Below, in pieces: positions 60,185 through 64,000 of a stretch of DNA of 64,000 nt. The DNA comes from an uncultured Sphingobium sp. (GTDB lineage Bacteria > Pseudomonadota > Alphaproteobacteria > Sphingomonadales > Sphingomonadaceae), in the NCBI GenBank assembly GCA_946885845.1, contig CAMPHJ010000005.1, positions 1 to 64,000 on the forward strand, written 5' to 3'. The notes beneath the pieces were generated by a model, which worked only from the letters and a program-made list of their open reading frames with translations, did no database searches and had not been told where the DNA came from. Position 1 is the stretch's first letter. Each line of letters opens with the position of its first letter. A program made the translations under genes and the position numbers.

Positions 60185-60739
60185 TCACAGCCGAGGCAAT
60201 GTGACACCCTGCTGACCCATATATTTGCCCGCCCGGTCAGCATAGCTGACCTCGCACGGCTCATTGCCCTTCAGGAACAGGAACTGACACGCGCCTTCAT
60301 TGGCATAGATTTTTGCGGGGAGCGGAGTCGTGTTGGAAAATTCCAGCGTCACATGACCTTCCCAGCCGGGTTCCAGCGGCGTCACGTTTACGATGATGCC
60401 GCAGCGCGCATAGGTGGATTTGCCCAAGCAAATCACCAGCACGTCACGCGGCACCCGGAAATATTCGACCGTACGCGCCAGCGCGAAGCTGTTGGGCGGG
60501 ATGATGCAGCAATCGGTCTTGCGATCGACAAAGCTGTTCGATGCGAAATCCTTTGGATCGACCACGGCGCTATCAACATTTGTGAAGATCTTGAACTCAT
60601 CGGCCACGCGGGCGTCATAGCCGTAGGAGGACAGGCCGTAGCTGATGCACCCGTCGCGCCGCTGACTCTCGACAAAAGGCTCGATCATCTTGCTGGACAG
60701 GGCCTGTTCGCGAATCCACTTATCGGACAATATCGACAT
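60185..60739 (-). CDS. dcd: dCTP deaminase Dcd
   Basis: Dcd deaminates dCTP to dUTP, the route to dTMP. The 184-residue trimeric dUTPase-fold enzyme shows [85 protein letters not shown] with the catalytic Glu, and ends in [12 protein letters not shown]. Length is canonical. It lies six bases from the cytidine deaminase gene on the same strand, a pyrimidine-salvage pair. Confidence 0.96.
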   Translation of the reverse strand: MSILSDKWIREQALSSKMIEPFVESQRRDGCISYGLSSYGYDARVADEFKIFTNVDSAVVDPKDFASNSFVDRKTDCCIIPPNSFALARTVEYFRVPRDVLVICLGKSTYARCGIIVNVTPLEPGWEGHVTLEFSNTTPLPAKIYANEGACQFLFLKGNEPCEVSYADRAGKYMGQQGVTLPRL

Positions 60740-60745
60740 GAATAT

Positions 60746-61222
60746 CTAACTTTTCCTATTAGGATTTATACCCAAGTCATTGGGACCAAATGCGAATGGT
60801 AAAAGAGCCGTGACGCTATGTTCCACTATGGCGGCACCATGCGTGGAAGCGCAATAGATAGCGATAGGACGGTCGGCTACCTGCTGAGCTTCGTTCAAAA
60901 TCTGGCGGCAGCGACCGCACGGGGTGATGACATGGTTTTCATTTTCGGCACTGTCGGAGCGGCTGATTGGCCCACCGACCACGGCAATGGCGTCGATGTC
61001 GGCAAACCGTCCTCGCGCATTGGCCGCCGCCAGTGCGACGGTTTCGGCGCAAAGCGACAGTCCCAGGCTCGCATTTTCGAAATTGGCGCCAACGATTATT
61101 TCCCCATCGTTCAGCCGAACTGCCGCGCCGACTGAAAAGCGGCTGTACGGCGCATAGCCATTCTTCCGGGCAGCGCGCGCTGCCTCTACCAATTGGCTGA
61201 TTGTATCTTCCCGCGCATTCAT
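60746..61222 (-). CDS. cdd: Cytidine deaminase
   Basis: A 158-residue zinc enzyme converting cytidine and deoxycytidine to uridine forms. The catalytic motif is LCAETVALAAA and the second zinc site PCGRCRQIL, with YAPYSRFSVGAAV and GANFENAS. ATG 61222 overlaps the stop of the GH25-like gene (ATGA); an upstream extension to 61291 is inside that gene and unsupported. It is cotranscribed with dcd. Confidence 0.93.
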   Translation of the reverse strand: MNAREDTISQLVEAARAARKNGYAPYSRFSVGAAVRLNDGEIIVGANFENASLGLSLCAETVALAAANARGRFADIDAIAVVGGPISRSDSAENENHVITPCGRCRQILNEAQQVADRPIAIYCASTHGAAIVEHSVTALLPFAFGPNDLGINPNRKS

Positions 61223-61914
61223 GGCGCCACAACACCCCAGCGGACTGGCCCTTCGACACCGTCGATATGCCGCATGTCGTTGGCTGTCCACATTACCCAG
61301 TTGCGCGTCGCATAATCCGGGGGGAAAAAATCACCGTCCAGCCAAAGCGTGCGGTTGATCCCGGAAGCGATGTCATAATGTTCCTCGAAATCGGGCGAGA
61401 TATTCAGCAACGCAGGCTTGCCGGCGTTGCTTTCAACCAGATTGACCAGGGTGTTGAGCTCCGACAGCACTGCGTCCCGTTCCGGTCGTTCCGCGCAGGA
61501 GGGGGTGAATGCCAAACGAATAACCGGGGGCAGGGCGGCGTTGTCGCGCGGCACGGTGGTCACGAACCGAGTTGCCTGCAGGGCCGCGCGCTTGCACAGG
61601 CTGAAATCCAGCGAAGCACCGTAGCGCAGTCCGGCCGACCGAGCCGCTGACCAGTTGCGAGCAAAGGCAGGATCGCGGCCATCTGCCCCTTTGGCCGCGC
61701 GAATATAAGCGAAATCTACGCCGTTCGCGGCCAGTGTCCCCCAATCGATGGGTCCGTTTTCGGCGCTGACTGCGACGCCTTGTGTCGGATAAACGCTGCG
61801 GTCAGGCGCCCAGTCGCGTACATAGAGCCACAGCGCCGCCGCCAGCAGGGCAAAGACGGCGACGCCCGCCAGAAAGCGGGCCAGATAACGGCCTGTAGAA
61901 TGCTGGCGAATGAT
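61219..61914 (-). CDS. Membrane-anchored GH25-like protein without canonical start codon
   Basis: A ~231-residue frame with one N-terminal membrane helix (about residues 14-31) and a domain resembling glycoside hydrolase family 25 lysozymes (GVAVSAENGPIDWGTLAANGVDFAYIRAAKG, ATRNWVMWTANDMRHIDGVEGPV). The frame has no ATG/GTG/TTG at a sensible place: AAGGGGG is followed by ATC (61914) and ATT (61911) where an ATG would be expected. The first normal start, GTG 61563, would cut off half of the domain. Residues expected to be the catalytic acids are also changed (see findings), so it is probably not an active lysozyme. It overlaps cdd by ATGA. Confidence 0.68.
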   Translation of the reverse strand: MIRQHSTGRYLARFLAGVAVFALLAAALWLYVRDWAPDRSVYPTQGVAVSAENGPIDWGTLAANGVDFAYIRAAKGADGRDPAFARNWSAARSAGLRYGASLDFSLCKRAALQATRFVTTVPRDNAALPPVIRLAFTPSCAERPERDAVLSELNTLVNLVESNAGKPALLNISPDFEEHYDIASGINRTLWLDGDFFPPDYATRNWVMWTANDMRHIDGVEGPVRWGVVAP

Positions 61915-61922
61915 GTGCCCCC

Positions 61923-62405
61923 TTAACCCTTGATATGCAGCACGCAGATCAGCGTGAACAGGCGTCTGGCCGTGTCGAAATCGACCTTGATCTTGCCGTC
62001 CAGCCGTTCGATCAGCATCTCTGCCGCATCATTGTGGATGGCGCGTCGGGCCATGTCCACCGTTTCAATCTGCTGAGGCGATGCATTGCTGATCGCCTGA
62101 TAATAGCTGTCGCAGATGGCGAAATATTCGCGGATGGGCCTGCGAAAGCGGCCTAGGCCGAGGATGATCGCTTCCAGCGGTTCTTCGTTATCGCGCTTGA
62201 CCTCGATCACCAGGCGTCCTTCCTCGACGCGCAGCATCACGCGATAGGGGCCTGCATAGCCATCGGCATGGACGCGCTGCGGAGCGAAGAAATTATCTTC
62301 CAGCAGGTCGAATATGGCGATGCGACGTTCCTGTTCGACGTCGGCGCTCCGCCACAGGATCGTCCGCTCATCGAGCGTGATATCAATGATGCGCGGATCG
62401 GCCAT
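61923..62405 (-). CDS. UPF0262 family protein
   Basis: A 160-residue protein of the UPF0262 family, conserved in alphaproteobacteria, function unknown. It starts MADPRIIDITLDERTILWRSADVEQERRIAIFDLLEDNFF and keeps YRVMLRVEEGRLVIEV, LGLGRFRRPIREYFAICDSYYQAI and the C-terminal TARRLFTLICVLHIKG typical of the family. ATG 62405 matches the family N-terminus; the frame continues upstream without support. It is divergent from dnaB and heads a leftward operon with the GH25-like, cdd and dcd genes. Confidence 0.88.
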   Translation of the reverse strand: MADPRIIDITLDERTILWRSADVEQERRIAIFDLLEDNFFAPQRVHADGYAGPYRVMLRVEEGRLVIEVKRDNEEPLEAIILGLGRFRRPIREYFAICDSYYQAISNASPQQIETVDMARRAIHNDAAEMLIERLDGKIKVDFDTARRLFTLICVLHIKG

Positions 62406-62539
62406 GGTGCCGAAGGTGAGTGCGGCGGCCTGCAACGAAAAGCAAGGCCGGAAAGAGCCGATGAAGTTCTCCACAGCTTTGCCCAGAGTGACATAGCTTC
62501 ACGCTTGCACTGCGCCGCTGCGAGCGCGATGAGGGGCGC

Positions 62540-64000
62540 ATGGTCGAACTGGTGCAGATTAACCCCGCCGCGGAAACAGGCGTTACGGAACTCCCCCGCA
62601 ATGTGGAGGCCGAAGCCGCTCTGCTGGGCGCGCTGATGATTGACAACCGAATCGCCGAAGATGTGCAGTTGAAACTGAAGCCGGAGCATTTCTTCGAACC
62701 GCTTCACGGTCGTGTCTACGAAGCCGTTATGAAGCTGGTGGAACGTGACATGGTCGCAAACCCGGTGACGCTGAAGCCGATGCTGGAACAGGACCCGGCG
62801 CTTAAGGAATTGGGAGGCATTGGCTACCTGGCGCAGTTGACCGGCAATGGCGCGGCGCTGCTGGGTGCGCGCGATTTCGCGAGTCAGATCTATGACCTTG
62901 CCCTTTTACGTCAACTTGTAAATGTTGGCCGTGAACTTGTTGAAAATGCTCTGGATACAAGCGAGGACGTTAATCCGCGCGAGCAGATAGAACAGGCCGA
63001 GGTCGCACTTTATAAAGTGTCGGAAGGGGAAGGTGAGGTCGGCTCGGTCAAGAGCTTTGCCACCGCTACGACCATGGCGGTCCAGGTGGCTGAGCGGGCT
63101 CTCAACAGCGGCGGTCATGTGTCCGGGATCACCACGGGTCTTAACAGTCTGAATGAAAAGATTGGTGGCCTTCACAATTCGGATCTCATGATCCTGGCTG
63201 GGCGTCCCGGCATGGGCAAGACGTCGCTCGCGACCAACATCGCTTATAATGCGGCTTCACGTTGGATGCGGGACCATGCTGATGGCATTCCGCCAGAAAA
63301 GAATATGGGGGCGAAAACCGCATTTTTCAGCCTGGAAATGTCTGCCGATCAGTTGGCCACCCGCGTTCTGGCCGAACAGTCGGGCATTAGCGGCGAAGCG
63401 CTGCGCATGGGCAAGATCAGTCGCGCCGATTTTCAGAACCTGTCCCGCGCAGCGCGGGAGCTTCAGGAACTGCCACTGTTCATTGACGATACGCCGGGCC
63501 TGACCATCGCGGCCCTGCGCACACGCGCCCGTCGGTTGAAGCGCCGCCACGACGTTGGCCTCGTCATCGTCGATTATCTTCAGCTGCTTCAAGGTACGGG
63601 CAAGAGCAGCGACAATCGCGTTCAGGAAATTTCCGAAATCTCTCGTGGTCTCAAGACCTTGGCCAAGGAACTTAACGTCCCGGTTCTGGCATTGTCCCAG
63701 CTGAGCCGCGCAGTCGAGCAGCGTGAAGACAAACGTCCGCAGCTTTCCGATCTGCGCGAATCGGGGTCGATCGAGCAGGACGCGGACATGGTCTGGTTCG
63801 TTTTCCGCGAAGATTATTATGTTGCAGCCAAGGAGCCGGGCAACAAGGAAGGCCCTGATCATTTGGAGTGGGCGCAGGAAATGGAGCGCATCTACGGTCT
63901 GGCCGAACTGATCATCGCCAAGCAACGTCACGGGTCAACCGGTCGCATTCGCATGAAATTCGACGCCAAGATCACGCGTTTCTCGGACCTGGCCGAGGGC
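62540..64000 (+). CDS. dnaB: Replicative DNA helicase DnaB (3' end outside window)
   Basis: DnaB is the hexameric 5'-3' helicase of the replication fork. The frame is open from ATG 62540 to the window end (487 codons); family members have about 500 residues, so only a short tail is missing. The N-terminal domain (LPRNVEAEAALLGALMIDNR) interacts with primase. The RecA-like domain has Walker A GRPGMGKTSLATNIA, FFSLEMSADQLATRVLAEQ, Walker B LVIVDYLQLLQG, LALSQLSRAVEQREDKRPQLSDLRESGSIEQDADMV and KQRHGSTGRIRMKFD. GAGGGG precedes the ATG. No intein is present in this part. Confidence 0.96.
   Translation, partial: MVELVQINPAAETGVTELPRNVEAEAALLGALMIDNRIAEDVQLKLKPEHFFEPLHGRVYEAVMKLVERDMVANPVTLKPMLEQDPALKELGGIGYLAQLTGNGAALLGARDFASQIYDLALLRQLVNVGRELVENALDTSEDVNPREQIEQAEVALYKVSEGEGEVGSVKSFATATTMAVQVAERALNSGGHVSGITTGLNSLNEKIGGLHNSDLMILAGRPGMGKTSLATNIAYNAASRWMRDHADGIPPEKNMGAKTAFFSLEMSADQLATRVLAEQSGISGEALRMGKISRADFQNLSRAARELQELPLFIDDTPGLTIAALRTRARRLKRRHDVGLVIVDYLQLLQGTGKSSDNRVQEISEISRGLKTLAKELNVPVLALSQLSRAVEQREDKRPQLSDLRESGSIEQDADMVWFVFREDYYVAAKEPGNKEGPDHLEWAQEMERIYGLAELIIAKQRHGSTGRIRMKFDAKITRFSDLAEG

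Noticed and set aside
1..64000. Prophage, insertion sequence, CRISPR array or horizontally acquired island
   Set aside because: No transposase, integrase, phage structural gene, regularly spaced repeats or attachment-site duplication was seen. The tRNA-Met is not followed by an integrase, and composition is even across the window.

Overview
The window is chromosomal DNA of an alphaproteobacterium, most likely a sphingomonad (Sphingomonadaceae, Sphingobium-like). The evidence is the high GC with strongly GC-biased third positions, a CtrA cell-cycle regulator with GANTC sites and a CtrA-type box upstream, and an exosortase A (XrtA) polysaccharide locus of the type seen in sphingomonads. The nucleotide-metabolism/UPF0262/dnaB neighbourhood at the right end fits too. 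Coding density is very high, genes are often coupled through ATGA or TGATG overlaps, and no gap exceeds 300 bases. I see no insertion sequence, prophage, CRISPR array or plasmid function.

Layout. 1-6.7 kb: the end of a NodT-type efflux outer-membrane lipoprotein, then the fatty-acid block fabD-fabG-acpP-(terminator)-fabF-mltG and a DinB-family gene. 6.8-7.6 kb: a tiny operon of three unrecognised small proteins, two of them paralogues. 7.8-13.5 kb: peroxiredoxin, a 2'-5' RNA ligase-like protein, a ferredoxin-NAD reductase-like flavoprotein, the Kup potassium transporter and small secreted or membrane proteins. 13.8 kb: tRNA-Met(CAU). 14.1-18.2 kb: the Anbu proteasome-like operon (permuted ATP-grasp, alpha-E, transglutaminase, Anbu), then trxB.

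19.4-44.5 kb is the centrepiece, a 25-kb exosortase A locus. Its first part holds acyl chemistry (carrier protein, GNAT/FemAB-like transferase, AMP-forming ligase, PLP decarboxylase). Next comes the export machine (lipoprotein, chain-length regulator, tyrosine kinase, beta-barrel, ExeA-like ATPase), then deacetylase, FemAB, glycosyltransferase, XrtA-EpsI fusion and AsnB-type amidotransferase. The last part is repeat-unit assembly (priming sugar transferase, GT2, two methyltransferases, flippase, GT4, GT-C-like membrane protein). Together these should build, decorate and export a surface polysaccharide. The carrier-protein, ligase and amidotransferase genes suggest an acyl or amino-acyl decoration, which is inference.

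44.5-64 kb is mostly housekeeping: amidohydrolase, beta-hydroxyacid dehydrogenase, threonine ammonia-lyase, Bpt leucyltransferase, RcnB-like protein, fRMsr, ArfB, an RluA-type synthase, acyltransferase 3, pirin with a divergent LysR regulator, CtrA, and a glycine-rich exported protein. These are followed by a subtilase divergent from an ECF sigma/anti-sigma pair across a perfect 15-bp inverted repeat, a metallophosphatase, dcd, cdd, a GH25-like protein that lacks both an ordinary start codon and its catalytic acids, UPF0262, and the start of dnaB.
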